Shown: positions 7,424 to 16,350 of the stretch, one piece after another
Layout: each line of letters opens with the position of its first letter
Position numbering within the stretch: the stretch's first letter is position 1
Assembly (NCBI GenBank): GCA_027717875.1
Contig: JALLOL010000008.1
Span: 1 to 26,267, forward strand
Origin: Acidobacteria bacterium AH-259-L09
GTDB lineage: Bacteria > Acidobacteriota > UBA6911 > RPQK01
DNA length: 26,267 nucleotides
Reading direction: 5' to 3'
Program-made: the position numbers and the translations under genes
Notes under the pieces: generated by a model
Seen by the model: the letters and a program-made list of their open reading frames with translations, nothing else
Told to the model about the DNA's origin: nothing
The model's database searches: none

Positions 7424-8423
7424 GGTCGTCATCAAAAAGCTGGTTTCGCAGGGCTTTGATGTGCACCGTTCAACGGGTGTGGAGCACACGATTTTGGGGG
7501 CGGTCGGTGCCCAGGTGGTTGACACACGCGACTACGAACTGCTGGATGGCGTCAAAGAAGTACACCGGATTACGGAGCCCTATAAGCTGGCCTCTCGAGC
7601 TTTTCGGCCCGAAGGATCGATTATCGAAATTGACGGTGTGAAAATCGGTGGTGAGGAAGTCATCATTATGGCGGGGCCCTGCACAGTCGAAAGTTACGAG
7701 CAGTGTGACATCATTGCTGAGCGCATTAAGGCCGCGGGGGCGAAGATCATGCGCGGCGGCGCCTTTAAGCCTCGTACATCTCCCTATTCTTTCCAGGGAC
7801 TCGGCGTTGAGGGATTGAAACTCATTCGCAAGGCAGCCGACAAACACGGGCTGCTGGTGATTTCGGAAATTATGGAATCCGGTCAGCTTCCTCTGGCTGA
7901 AGATTACATTGACATCATGCAGGTCGGGACTCGTAACATGCAAAACTATGGCCTACTGCGCGATGTTGGCCGCACCGATACGCCCGTGCTCCTCAAACGC
8001 GGAATGAGCGCCACCCTTTCCGATCTGCTGCTGGCGGCTGAGTACATCATGTCTGCAGGAAATCACCGTGTGATCCTTTGCGAAAGGGGGATTCGCACCT
8101 TTGAAATGCACACCAGAAGCACGCTGGACATCTCGGCGATTCCGGTCATCCACCAATTGAGCCATCTTCCCATCATCGTGGATCCGAGCCATGCCATCGG
8201 TATTCGGGACAAGGTTGCGCCGCTGGCGCGTGCCGCGGTGGCGGCAGGCGCTGACGGATTGCTGATTGAAGCACACCACGATCCGGATAATGCTCTTTGT
8301 GATGGAGCCCAATCTTTGAAACTCGAGCAATTTGACAAGCTGATGGAGGAGCTGCGTCTGATTGCCGGCGCCGTCGGCCGAAGCATCGCAAGAGCTAGTC
8401 TGCCGGTCGCAACGGACCACTGA
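7380..8423 (+). CDS. aroF: 3-deoxy-7-phosphoheptulonate (DAHP) synthase, type I-beta
   Basis: The enzyme condenses phosphoenolpyruvate with erythrose 4-phosphate, the first step of the shikimate pathway. The 347-residue product has an N-terminal ferredoxin-like regulatory domain (about residues 1-75, MVIVMKQSTTEKQIEVVIKK) before the barrel, as in the Thermotoga maritima enzyme, where Tyr or Phe bind this domain. Barrel motifs are IIMAGPCTVES, RGGAFKPRTSPYSFQG, QVGTRNMQNY, LLKRGMSATL, ILCERGIRTFE, TLDISAIPV, IVDPSHAIG and IEAHHDPDNALCDG, with the metal ligands expected. AAGGAG at 7365-7370 lies 9 bp before the ATG. The stop TGA is part of the CTGACAG repeat that opens element B copy 1. Confidence 0.95.
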   Translation: MVIVMKQSTTEKQIEVVIKKLVSQGFDVHRSTGVEHTILGAVGAQVVDTRDYELLDGVKEVHRITEPYKLASRAFRPEGSIIEIDGVKIGGEEVIIMAGPCTVESYEQCDIIAERIKAAGAKIMRGGAFKPRTSPYSFQGLGVEGLKLIRKAADKHGLLVISEIMESGQLPLAEDYIDIMQVGTRNMQNYGLLRDVGRTDTPVLLKRGMSATLSDLLLAAEYIMSAGNHRVILCERGIRTFEMHTRSTLDISAIPVIHQLSHLPIIVDPSHAIGIRDKVAPLARAAVAAGADGLLIEAHHDPDNALCDGAQSLKLEQFDKLMEELRLIAGAVGRSIARASLPVATDH

Positions 8424-8590
8424 CAGAATCCAGAATTCAGAATCCAGAAGACTCAACATTTGTGTCGGGCAGGCCCAGTAGATTGACTGGAAGCAGGCGC
8501 GGCTGGAGCGCCTCGAGTTTTCGTTGTTTGCACAATTATCCCGAGGAATTCTGGATTCTGAATTCTGGATTCTGTCAGTGGTCAGCTGAG
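8420..8590. repeat. Element B copy 1, at the convergent aroF/guaB junction
   Basis: CTGACAG and CAGAATT/C heptamers on the left mirror the CTGGATTCTGAATT and CTGTCAG heptamers on the right. They enclose a core of about 100 bp starting ACTCAACATTTGTGTCGG and containing AGTAGATTGACTGGAAGCAG. The same core is found at 13007-13200 (same orientation) and at 16141-16350 and 18405-18608 (opposite orientation). It fills the gap between two convergent genes. Confidence 0.9.
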
Positions 8591-8601
8591 AAACTCAGAA
8601 C

Positions 8602-10062
8602 CTAGTCTCCCAACCTGTAATTCGGCGATTCCTTGGTCACGACCACATTGTGAACGTGGGACTCGCGCAGCCCCAGGTGAGTGACTCGAATGAAGCGGCT
8701 CTTGCTTTGCAGCTCGTTAATATTCTTGACGCCGCAGTAGCCCATACCGGCTCGAACTCCCCCAATCAGAATTGGGATCAGATTTTCCACGCTTCCTTTA
8801 TAGGGGACGCGTCCTTCGATGCCTTCCGGGATCAGCTTGCGCTCGACATCCACGGTTTCCTGGCCGTAGCGATCGCCGCCTCCCTCGGCCATGGCTCCCA
8901 GAGATCCCATCCCGCGGTAGGTCTTGAAGCTGCGATTTTGATAAAAGACCAGCTCGCCGGGCGACTCGTCGGTGCCGGCAAACAGGTTCCCGATCATGAC
9001 GCAGTCAGCACCGGCGGCTAGGGCCTTGGTGATGTCTCCTGAGTACTTGATTCCACCGTCGGCTATGACGGGCAGCTCCAGCTCGCGAGCCACCTTTACC
9101 GTCTCCATGATAGCTGTGATTTGAGGAACACCGGAGCCGGTGACCACGCGAGTCGTGCAGATGCTGCCCGGCCCCATGCCGACCTTGACCCCGTCCACTC
9201 CGGCGTCATGCAGCTCGCGGGCAGCCTTTCCAGTGGCGATATTGCCGGCGACCAGCGCGGCGTTCTTTAACCTCTTCTTGAGTTCCCAGACCGCCTTCAG
9301 GACGCGTCCGGTGTGCCCGTGAGCCGTGTCCATCACGATGACATCAGCACCGGCTTTTTCCAGCTCGCGGGCCCGTTCCAAAAAATCTCCGGTGGCACCC
9401 ACGGCTGCACCCACCCGCAGGCGTCCAAGGGAATCCTTGGCGGCATTGGGATAGGCGATGACCTTCATGATGTCTTTGACCGTGATCAAGCCCTTTAGCC
9501 GGTATTCCTGATCCACCACCAAAAGCTTCTCGATGCGGTGTTCGTGAAGCTTCTTCTTGGCCTCTTCCATGGAAATCCCTTCGTCAACTGTGACTAGATC
9601 GTTTCTGGTCATGAGTTCCGAGACGGAGAGATCCAGGTTGGTTTCAAAGCGCAGGTCACGGTTGGTAAGAATACCCGTTAACTTCCCTTTTTTGTCAGTG
9701 ATGGGAACGCCGGAGATCTTGTGCCGGCTCATCACCTCCAGGACGTCACGGATGCTGTCGTTCGGACGCATCGTTACTGGATCCACGATCATTCCCGATT
9801 CGGAGCGCTTGACTTTATCCACCTCAGCGGCCTGAGCTGCAATCGACTGATTGCGGTGAATGATCCCCACTCCACCTTGCCGGGCCAGAGAGATGGCCAA
9901 CCTGGCTTCGGTGACGGTGTCCATTGCGGCGGAGGAAATGGGGATATTGAGGGGGATATTCCTGGAGAAGGTGCTGTGCAGGTCTACATCGCCCGGCAGA
10001 ACGTCACTCTTGCCGGGCATCAGCAAGACGTCGTCAAATGTTAAGGCTTCGGGTATCTCCAT
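8602..10062 (-). CDS. guaB: Inosine-5'-monophosphate dehydrogenase
   Basis: GuaB oxidises IMP to XMP with NAD, the committed step to guanine nucleotides. The ATG at 10062 gives 486 residues starting [20 protein letters not shown], the standard N-terminus. The frame extends nine codons upstream without family similarity. The barrel is interrupted by two CBS domains (about residues 90-205, with [19 protein letters not shown] and [20 protein letters not shown]). The active-site loop is [20 protein letters not shown] with the catalytic Cys. [20 protein letters not shown], the flap [20 protein letters not shown] and YCGVKNI follow. It is transcribed away from secA and towards aroF. Confidence 0.97.
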   Translation of the reverse strand: MEIPEALTFDDVLLMPGKSDVLPGDVDLHSTFSRNIPLNIPISSAAMDTVTEARLAISLARQGGVGIIHRNQSIAAQAAEVDKVKRSESGMIVDPVTMRPNDSIRDVLEVMSRHKISGVPITDKKGKLTGILTNRDLRFETNLDLSVSELMTRNDLVTVDEGISMEEAKKKLHEHRIEKLLVVDQEYRLKGLITVKDIMKVIAYPNAAKDSLGRLRVGAAVGATGDFLERARELEKAGADVIVMDTAHGHTGRVLKAVWELKKRLKNAALVAGNIATGKAARELHDAGVDGVKVGMGPGSICTTRVVTGSGVPQITAIMETVKVARELELPVIADGGIKYSGDITKALAAGADCVMIGNLFAGTDESPGELVFYQNRSFKTYRGMGSLGAMAEGGGDRYGQETVDVERKLIPEGIEGRVPYKGSVENLIPILIGGVRAGMGYCGVKNINELQSKSRFIRVTHLGLRESHVHNVVVTKESPNYRLGD

Positions 10063-10320
10063 GAACGGATTATATCCCACGGACCCCACGGATCACACGG
10101 ATTTTTTCGCGCCATGTTCGCGTCTTTCGCGGGATAACACAACTCTCTTATACTGCAACTTCCCCAGGCTCCCAAAATTTAAAATGATCCCCAATTCCAT
10201 TCCGGTCACAGCCAGGTACTGAACCAGCTGAGAAATGTCCCGCGAAAAACGCCAAGCTTCGCGAAAGGATCTGTGGGATGATCCGCGTGATCTGCGGGAT
10301 CGTGTTAAAATCTAACTGCC
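10063..10320. promoter_or_regulatory. Divergent guaB-secA intergenic region with short inverted repeats
   Basis: This 258-bp gap must hold the promoters of both genes. It contains CCCACGGA and CACGGATCACACGGAT words near guaB, and mirrored ATCCGCGTGATCTGCGGGAT words near secA. TTCGCGTCTTTCGCGGG near 10115 mirrors TCCCGCGAAAAACGCC near 10240. The TTCGCGTCTTTCGCGGG word also encodes the TrpF N-terminus. No convincing -35/-10 pair could be chosen by eye. Confidence 0.45.
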
Positions 10321-13005
10321 ATGCTCAATGTGATTTTGGCGAAGATTATCGGGAGCCACAACGAGCGCGAGTTGAAACGAATCCAGCCGCTCGTCGATCA
10401 GATGAACGAGCTGGAGAAGGAAATCTCCAAGCTCTCCGATACCGATCTAAAATCTAAGACCCCCGAATTCAAATCCCGCCTGAAAAACGGCGAATCCCTT
10501 GACGACATTCTCCCGGAAGCTTTCGCAGTGGTCCGCGAGGCCGGTCGGCGCACCATTAGTATGCGTCACTTCGACGTCCAGTTAATCGGAGGAGTCGTCC
10601 TTCACCGGGGCAAAATCGCTGAAATGAAGACCGGTGAAGGAAAGACCCTGGTGGCCACCCTTCCTGTGTACCTAAATGCCCTCACCGGAAACAGTGTTCA
10701 TATCGTCACTGTCAATGACTATCTGGCGCGGCGCGATGCTGAGTGGATGGGTCCCATTTACAAGTTTCTAGGTCTGAGCGTGGGTCCGATCCAACACGAC
10801 ATGCCCGACGCCGATCGCAGGGCTGCCTACCAGGCCGATGTCACCTACGGCACCAACAACGAGTTTGGCTTCGACTACCTGCGTGACAACATGAAGTACT
10901 CGCTCGAGGACTGTGTGCAGCGAGGTCACCGCTATGCCATCGTCGACGAAGTGGATTCCATCCTCATCGACGAAGCTCGAACTCCTCTCATCATCAGCGG
11001 CCCTTCGGAAGAATCAACGGACAAATACTACAAAATTGACAAAGTGATCCCGCGGCTGGTGCGGGAACAAGACTTCAAAATCGATGAAAAATCCCGGACC
11101 GTAGTGCTCCAGGAATCGGGTATTGAGAAATCGGAGAGGTTGCTGGGCATAGACAACCTCTACGATCCCCGCAACATGGACCTGGTTCACCATATCCAGC
11201 AAGCGCTAAAGGCCCACACCCTTTTCAAGAGGGAGGTGGATTACATGCTCAAGGACGGCCAGGTCATCATCGTCGATGAGTTTACGGGGCGCCTGATGCC
11301 GGGACGCCGCTACTCTGACGGCCTCCACCAGGCCCTGGAGGCCAAGGAGGGTGTTCGGATCGAGCGTGAAAACCAGACCCTGGCCACCATCACTTTCCAG
11401 AACTACTTCCGTATGTACGAGAAGCTGGCCGGCATGACCGGAACCGCCGAGACTGAAGCCACAGAGTTCGAAAAGATCTACAAACTGGAAGTGATGGTTA
11501 TTCCGACCAACCAAACGCTGATTCGGCATGAATATTCTGACGTGGTTTACCGCACGGAGCGGGAGAAATTTAATGCCGTTGCCGAGGAGATCAAGGAACT
11601 CAACGAAGCGGGGCAGCCCGTGCTGGTGGGGACCACTTCTATTGAAAAATCCGAGCGACTCTCGACCCTTCTGAAGCGCCGCGGCATCCGGCACGTGGTC
11701 CTCAATGCCAAGTACCACGAGCGAGAAGCGGAGATCGTCGCCCAGGCAGGGAAGAAGGGGGTGGTAACGATTGCCACCAATATGGCGGGGCGCGGTACGG
11801 ACATCATTCTGGGTGGAAACCCCGAGTTCCAGGTCAAAATCAATCTAAGAGCTCGCGGCCTCAACCCGGAGGGCAGTGCGCAGGAGTATCGCAAAGAGCT
11901 GGACGGGCTTCTGCCGGCCTGGAAAAAAGAGCACGACGAGGTGGTCGGATTCGGTGGCCTCCATATCCTCAGCACGGAGCGGCACGAGGCCCGGCGCATT
12001 GACAACCAGCTGCGCGGTCGCGCCGGCCGCCAGGGAGATCCCGGATCAAGTCGCTTTTATCTCTCTCTTGAAGACGATCTGATGCGAATTTTCGGATCCG
12101 ACAATATCTCGGCAATCATGCAAAAACTGGGAATGGAGGAGGGAGTTCCGATTGAATCCAAGCTGATTACCAAGCAGATCGAGCGGGCACAAAAGCAGGT
12201 GGAAGCCAGAAACTTCGAAATCAGGAAACATCTGCTCGAGTACGATGACGTCATGAACAAGCAGCGCAAGGAGATCTATCGATTTCGCCGGGAGCTGTTG
12301 GAAGAACAGGAGCAGAAGGACTACATTTTAGGCCTGGCTGAGGACATCCTTATCGAATTTCTAGATCTGTACGCCAATCAGGAGATCGATCCGGAGGATT
12401 GGGATCTGGAAAATCTGAAAGTCAACCTGCGCCGCGTTTATGGAATTGATTTGTCCGAAAGGGTCAATCAGTTGGCCCGCCCTGAGCTCGAAGAAGAGCT
12501 GCTCAATCAGATCAAGTCTAAGTATGAGGAAAAAGAAGGGCAGATCGGGCCGGAAATGATGCGATGGTACGAGCGCATGGTGATGCTGCAAATCGTCGAC
12601 CAGCAGTGGAAGGATCATCTGCTGGCCCTGGACCATCTCAAGGAAGGTATCGGTTTGCGGGGGTATGGGCAGCGTGACCCGTTAGTGGAGTACAAGCGCG
12701 AGTCGTTCCAGCTGTTCGAAGAACTCTGGAACCGGTCCACTGAGGAAATGGTGAGGATGCTCTTCCTGCTGCGGCCTATCACCGAGGAAGACGAACGAGA
12801 GCTTTTGGGAGCTCGACGGCAGCAGCCGTTGAGCTATTCCGGACCCGAAGACACCGCCCAACCCGCTTGGCAGCGCAGCGAGCCCATGGATGAGCGAACT
12901 GCCGCCGCCGTGAAAACGGTGGTTCGAACTAGCCCCAAAGTGGGGCGCAATGATCCCTGCCCCTGTGGATCGGGGAAGAAATACAAGAAATGCTGCGGGA
13001 GGTAA
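10321..13005 (+). CDS. secA: Protein translocase ATPase SecA
   Basis: SecA is the motor that pushes preproteins through SecYEG at the inner membrane. The 894-residue product is full length. The first nucleotide-binding fold holds Walker A GEGKTL in [16 protein letters not shown] and the Walker [20 protein letters not shown]. The preprotein-binding region follows, then the second fold with [25 protein letters not shown] and [19 protein letters not shown]. The helical scaffold and wing carry [19 protein letters not shown] and [20 protein letters not shown]. The C-terminus is a SecB/lipid-type zinc domain, [19 protein letters not shown]. The start [20 protein letters not shown] is canonical. Its end faces a nusG paralogue across element B copy 2. 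Confidence 0.98.
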   Translation: MLNVILAKIIGSHNERELKRIQPLVDQMNELEKEISKLSDTDLKSKTPEFKSRLKNGESLDDILPEAFAVVREAGRRTISMRHFDVQLIGGVVLHRGKIAEMKTGEGKTLVATLPVYLNALTGNSVHIVTVNDYLARRDAEWMGPIYKFLGLSVGPIQHDMPDADRRAAYQADVTYGTNNEFGFDYLRDNMKYSLEDCVQRGHRYAIVDEVDSILIDEARTPLIISGPSEESTDKYYKIDKVIPRLVREQDFKIDEKSRTVVLQESGIEKSERLLGIDNLYDPRNMDLVHHIQQALKAHTLFKREVDYMLKDGQVIIVDEFTGRLMPGRRYSDGLHQALEAKEGVRIERENQTLATITFQNYFRMYEKLAGMTGTAETEATEFEKIYKLEVMVIPTNQTLIRHEYSDVVYRTEREKFNAVAEEIKELNEAGQPVLVGTTSIEKSERLSTLLKRRGIRHVVLNAKYHEREAEIVAQAGKKGVVTIATNMAGRGTDIILGGNPEFQVKINLRARGLNPEGSAQEYRKELDGLLPAWKKEHDEVVGFGGLHILSTERHEARRIDNQLRGRAGRQGDPGSSRFYLSLEDDLMRIFGSDNISAIMQKLGMEEGVPIESKLITKQIERAQKQVEARNFEIRKHLLEYDDVMNKQRKEIYRFRRELLEEQEQKDYILGLAEDILIEFLDLYANQEIDPEDWDLENLKVNLRRVYGIDLSERVNQLARPELEEELLNQIKSKYEEKEGQIGPEMMRWYERMVMLQIVDQQWKDHLLALDHLKEGIGLRGYGQRDPLVEYKRESFQLFEELWNRSTEEMVRMLFLLRPITEEDERELLGARRQQPLSYSGPEDTAQPAWQRSEPMDERTAAAVKTVVRTSPKVGRNDPCPCGSGKKYKKCCGR

Positions 13006-13006
13006 C

Positions 13007-13200
13007 CAGCTGACAACTGACAGAATTCAGAATCCAGAATTCAGAATCCAGAAGTCTCAACACTTGTGTCGGCCACGCTCAGTAGATTGACTGGAAGCAG
13101 GCAGGGCTGGAGCCTCGAGTTTTCGCTGTTTCCACGATTATTCCCGAAGACTTCTGGATTCTGGATTCTGAATTCTGTCAGTTGTGTTGTCAGCTGTCAG
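13007..13200. repeat. Element B copy 2, at the convergent secA/nusG-like junction
   Basis: CAGCTGACAACTGACAG and CAGAATT/C heptamers flank the conserved core, which begins GTCTCAACACTTGTGTCGGC and includes AGTAGATTGACTGGAAGCAG. The right arm of CTGGATT, CTGAATT and CTGTCAG heptamers mirrors the left. The last TGA of the right-hand array (read on the minus strand) is the stop codon of the nusG-like gene. Confidence 0.9.
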
Positions 13201-13703
13201 CGGATTTTTTCGACATCGCAGGCGTCCACTTCACAGGCGACGGCCTGTCGGATCAGATCAACCGACAAGATAAATCGGTAGGTGCCTTTTTTCTCGATCA
13301 GGATTCCCCGCAGGCCTGCCAGTGACCCTCGGATGATTTCTACCCGGTCTCCTTCTACGATGTACGGATACGGGTCGTAGGGCAAAGTGCCGAAGACCAG
13401 CTTTTTCACAGCCTGGATTTGCTCGTTCGGGATAGGAGCCGGCTCACCGTCGAACCCAATGATCCGGACCGCCGAGGGAACCTTCAAGATGTCCAGACGA
13501 CGGTCTTGAATCAGGACGTGAGCGAAAAGATAACCCGGGAAAAGGGGGAACTGAACTTTCTTACGGCGGTCTTTCCATCTGGAGATGACCTCACGCAGGG
13601 GCAAAAAGCACTCGATTTGCTTTTGCCACAACTGCTCCGCTACGACTTTCTCGTGTCTTGACCGCGTATGAATGGCGTACCATCTAAGTTCCGGCTCTGA
13701 CAT
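13197..13703 (-). CDS. NusG-family transcription antiterminator, UpxY/RfaH-like paralogue
   Basis: The 168-residue protein (start MSEPELRWYAIHTRSRHEKV) has the NusG N-terminal domain: RWYAIHTRSRHEKVVAEQL, PLREVISRWKDRRKKVQFPL and FPGYLFAHVLI. A KOW domain follows (VEGDRVEIIRGSLAGLRGIL). The internal sequence (no long acidic insert, PLFPGYLFAHV) resembles the specialised UpxY/LoaP-type paralogues that bind elongating RNA polymerase and promote read-through of long polysaccharide or secondary-metabolite operons. It is not the housekeeping nusG, which normally sits beside secE and rplK. An ATG seven codons upstream lies in a palindrome and is less likely. Its target operon is not evident. The neighbouring glycan genes are on the opposite strand. 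Confidence 0.85.
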   Translation of the reverse strand: MSEPELRWYAIHTRSRHEKVVAEQLWQKQIECFLPLREVISRWKDRRKKVQFPLFPGYLFAHVLIQDRRLDILKVPSAVRIIGFDGEPAPIPNEQIQAVKKLVFGTLPYDPYPYIVEGDRVEIIRGSLAGLRGILIEKKGTYRFILSVDLIRQAVACEVDACDVEKIR

Positions 13704-13722
13704 GGCAAAAATTCCCGACTGC

Positions 13723-13768
13723 ATGGGGCCGTGTCTTTAAAATTTAAATTTTAAAGACACGGCCCCAT
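13723..13768. repeat. Perfect 46-bp palindrome between the zinc-ribbon gene and the nusG-like gene
   Basis: The half-site ATGGGGCCGTGTCTTTAAAA plus TTT is followed by its exact mirror image, giving 23 bp arms with no loop. It lies 6 bp after the stop of the zinc-ribbon gene and 20 bp before the nusG-like start. It could act as a terminator or RNA stabiliser, or be another mobile palindrome like element P, whose outer sequence GGGGTCAGACC is also GC-rich. Confidence 0.93.
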
Positions 13769-13774
13769 TTTCCC

Positions 13775-14155
13775 CTAAAACAGATTGTCTGTGTCGGCTT
13801 CCCCTCCGTTCGAGCCCAACGAACTTTCGATCGATTCGGGATCCTCTCCTGCTTCAAGCCGGTCCACCATCTCGTTGAACTCCGGACCCAGATCCTCCCC
13901 TACTTCGCTCCCCAGTTTCTTCATCATACGGGCCATTGATTTGGGATCGTTTTCGTCGAAATCGCCCCACTTGGACGGGTCGGCCATGCTCTCCAGGCGA
14001 CTCTCCTCAGATCGAACCGTGGAAATCCGGGAGATCAGCTGCTCCAGCTTTGAACTCCCACAGCGGCACCGAGTGCCATCGGCATCGGAGATCCGCCAGA
14101 AAAAACGGGAAAAGCGTCGCCCACAATCTTGACAAAGGTATTCGTAGACCGGCAT
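13775..14155 (-). CDS. FmdB-type zinc-ribbon protein (putative regulatory)
   Basis: The 126-residue protein opens with MPVYEYLCQDCGRRFSRFFW and a second cysteine pair RCRCGSSKLEQLI, the small CxxC...CxC/CxxC zinc ribbon of the FmdB/CxxC_CXXC_SSSS family. The rest is acidic and rich in Asp, Glu and Ser (FDENDPKSMARMMKKLGSEV, AGEDPESIESS), probably disordered or helical. The family's role is poorly known. The name comes from a putative regulator of formamidase genes, so no function is assigned. It lies directly upstream of the nusG-like gene on the same strand, separated only by a palindrome, and the two may share a transcript. Confidence 0.85.
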   Translation of the reverse strand: MPVYEYLCQDCGRRFSRFFWRISDADGTRCRCGSSKLEQLISRISTVRSEESRLESMADPSKWGDFDENDPKSMARMMKKLGSEVGEDLGPEFNEMVDRLEAGEDPESIESSLGSNGGEADTDNLF

Positions 14156-14221
14156 ACGTTTGAATTATAAGACGTTGACGTGCCTGTGGCAATTCTGCCA
14201 CAATTTGGGCCGCCCAAACTC

Positions 14222-15202
14222 ATGTCCTACCGAGCAAAGATTCTCATCAAAGCCACTATTACTATCGCCTTGCTTTCATTTCTCGGTTATCAAATGGACT
14301 TGGGAAGGTTTGTCCAAATTCTTTCCTCGGCAAACCTGCTCTTTGTCCTGCTGGCGACCCTGGTACACATTGTTTCGGTTTTTCTGCTAGTGCTGCGATG
14401 GAGGATGGTTCTGCGCAACTTCGACATCTCCATCGAATTCGTACCGCTGACCAAAATCACCTTCATCGGATATTTCTTCAATCTGTTTCTCCCCTCAGGA
14501 ATCGGCGGGGACTTTTTCCGCGCCTATTACCTGTCAAAGCGGAAAAACCGTGGGATGTCGACCACCCTTACCACAACCATTTTGGAACGAAGTGCCGGTA
14601 TGTGCGCGCTGTTGGCGATTGGGACCTTCTTTGCCGCCACTCACAACATTGTGGTTGAGGGCGTGCCTCTGTTTAGTGTTTTTTTGTTTGTGATTGCTCT
14701 GTATGCCCTGGGGAATGTGGTCCTGTTTCATTCCTGGACACATCAGAGGATCAGCTCTTTTCTGAGAAAAAGAAAACTGGAGCAATGGGAAGCCAAGATG
14801 GAGCTGGTCTACCAGGGACTGAACACGCTCCGTAACAACAAGCGTACAATTGTCGCGGCCCTTCTCCTATCACTGGTCATCCAGTTTCTCGCCATTATAA
14901 TCACTTGGATTGCAGCGCTGGCGATTGAAATTCAGGCTCCCTTTCGGATCTTTCTGATCTTTGTTCCGCTAATTAACCTTAGCATCATGGTTCCTGTGAC
15001 CATCGCGGGCATCGGCTTGCAGGAGAGCCTCTACTATCTGCTCTTTTCGCAGATTGGGCTTCCTGCAGAGATGGCGGTGAGTCTGGGGGTGCTGGCTCGC
15101 TTGGTTTATATCCTGACTGCCATCCCCGGAGGCATCATCTACTCCCTCTATAAAAAGGAGGAACATCTGGACGAGATCCTGGCTGAGGCTGAGTCCTCAT
15201 GA
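14222..15202 (+). CDS. Integral membrane protein, lysylphosphatidylglycerol synthase TM region / UPF0104 family
   Basis: The 326-residue product (start MSYRAKILIKATITIALLSF; a start 14 codons earlier is possible) has about eight hydrophobic segments. These include IALLSFLGYQM, LLFVLLATLVHIVSVFLLVL, the YFFNLFLPSGIGGDFFRAYYL region, LFSVFLFVIALYALGNVVLF, VAALLLSLVIQFLAIIITWI and IFLIFVPLINLSIMVPVTIA. The conserved motif FNLFLPSGIGGDFFRAYYLS followed by ERSAGM and PVTIAGIGLQE is that of the LPG_synthase_TM (AglD-like, UPF0104) superfamily. Members without the C-terminal aminoacyltransferase domain are proposed lipid flippases or helpers of glycan synthesis. The ATGA overlap with the downstream epimerase suggests joint action in envelope glycan formation. 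Confidence 0.88.
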   Translation: MSYRAKILIKATITIALLSFLGYQMDLGRFVQILSSANLLFVLLATLVHIVSVFLLVLRWRMVLRNFDISIEFVPLTKITFIGYFFNLFLPSGIGGDFFRAYYLSKRKNRGMSTTLTTTILERSAGMCALLAIGTFFAATHNIVVEGVPLFSVFLFVIALYALGNVVLFHSWTHQRISSFLRKRKLEQWEAKMELVYQGLNTLRNNKRTIVAALLLSLVIQFLAIIITWIAALAIEIQAPFRIFLIFVPLINLSIMVPVTIAGIGLQESLYYLLFSQIGLPAEMAVSLGVLARLVYILTAIPGGIIYSLYKKEEHLDEILAEAESS

Positions 15203-16152
15203 GGATATTGCTCACCGGGGGTGCGGGCTTTATCGGATCTCATCTCGCCCAGCGACTTCTTGAGCGCGAAGAGACCCTGATTATGGTGGATAACTTCAAT
15301 GATTTTTACGATCCCAAAATCAAGCTGCGGAATGTAGAGAGGATCAAACAGAAAGGAGAATTCAAACTTTACCAGGAGGATCTGCTGAACCAGCGGGCTT
15401 TGCAGGAGATTTTTCAAAGGCACCAACCCGAGGCCATCATCCACCTGGCTGCCTACGCGGGAGTGCGTCCCTCGCTTCAAAACCCAGCACTTTACTCTGA
15501 AGTCAATGTGACCGGGACCACCCATTTGCTGGAGCTGGCCAAAGAATATGGTGTGGGGAACTTCATTTTTGGGAGCTCTTCATCGGTGTATGGGATAAAC
15601 AACAAGGTCCCTTTCTGTGAGAATGATCCAATCGAACGGCCCATTTCGCCATACGCTGCCACTAAGCGGGCCGGGGAGCTTCTTTGTTTTGTCTATCATC
15701 AGAACTGTGGAATCCCCATCACCTGTTTGCGTCTTTTCACGGTTTACGGACCGCACCAGCGACCTGAGATGGCGATCCACAAGTTTACCCGCCGCATTGA
15801 CCGAGGAGAAGAAATCGAGGTGTATCACCACGGGAAATCCCAGCGGGACTATACCTATATAGAGGACATCTTGCAGGGGATTCTCTGTGCGTTTGACAAG
15901 CCTGCTGGTTTCGAGATCTTCAACCTGGGAAATTGCAGGACGACTGTGCTGCTGGACTTGATTAAGTTGATCGAGGAAGCTCTCAAGAAGAAAGCCAGGA
16001 TCCGCTTGATGCCTGCCCAACCCGGCGACGTCCCTATCACCTGCGCTGATATCTCCTGGGCCAAGGAGAAGCTGGGCTATTCTCCTGCCACACCGATAGA
16101 GGAAGGCGTGCCGCGGTTCGTTGAGTGGTACCTGCGAAACGCTGACAGCTGA
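15199..16152 (+). CDS. NAD-dependent nucleotide-sugar epimerase, UDP-glucuronate 4-epimerase-like
   Basis: The 317-residue short-chain dehydrogenase of the extended (GalE) type has the Rossmann motif TGGAGFIGSHLAQRL. NFNDFYDPKIKLRNVE is typical of UDP-glucuronate 4-epimerases, and HLAAYAGVRPS follows. The catalytic triad lies in SSSSVYG and YAATKRAGE (YxxxK). LRLFTVYGPHQRPEMA and QRDYTYIEDI come next. It would interconvert UDP-glucuronate and UDP-galacturonate, or a related UDP-hexose, for surface polysaccharide. Exact substrate is not certain. Its start overlaps the stop of the flippase-like gene (ATGA). The final residues NADS and the TGA stop come from CTGACAG repeats of element B copy 3. 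Confidence 0.9.
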   Translation: MRILLTGGAGFIGSHLAQRLLEREETLIMVDNFNDFYDPKIKLRNVERIKQKGEFKLYQEDLLNQRALQEIFQRHQPEAIIHLAAYAGVRPSLQNPALYSEVNVTGTTHLLELAKEYGVGNFIFGSSSSVYGINNKVPFCENDPIERPISPYAATKRAGELLCFVYHQNCGIPITCLRLFTVYGPHQRPEMAIHKFTRRIDRGEEIEVYHHGKSQRDYTYIEDILQGILCAFDKPAGFEIFNLGNCRTTVLLDLIKLIEEALKKKARIRLMPAQPGDVPITCADISWAKEKLGYSPATPIEEGVPRFVEWYLRNADS

Positions 16153-16350
16153 CAACAAACAGAATTCAGAATCCAGAATTCAGAATCCAGAAGTCTTCGG
16201 GAATAATCGTGCAAACAACGAAAACTCGAGGCTCCAGCCCTGTCTGCTTCCAGTCAATTACTGAGCGTGGCCGACACAAGTGTTGAGTCTTCTGAATTCT
16301 GGATTCTGAATTCTGGATTCTGTTTGTTGTCAGTTGTCAGCTGTCAGCTG
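16141..16350. repeat. Element B copy 3, at the convergent epimerase/YVTN junction
   Basis: The arms are CTGACAG and CAGAATT/C heptamers on the left and CTGAATT, CTGGATT and CAGTTGT heptamers on the right. The core is in reverse orientation relative to copies 1 and 2 (GTCTTCGGGAATAATCGTGC ... GGCCGACACAAGTGTTGAG). It supplies the stop codons of both flanking genes. Confidence 0.9.

Noticed and set aside
8420..8590. Element B as an integron attC site
   Set aside because: There are no consistent GTTRRRY core sites, no integrase and no cassette-like genes. Copies sit between unrelated housekeeping genes.
14398..14658. Small open frames overlapping the flippase-like gene and other antisense frames (for example 11206-11718, 6128-6646)
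   Set aside because: They show no recognisable motifs and mirror the codon structure of conserved genes on the other frame.
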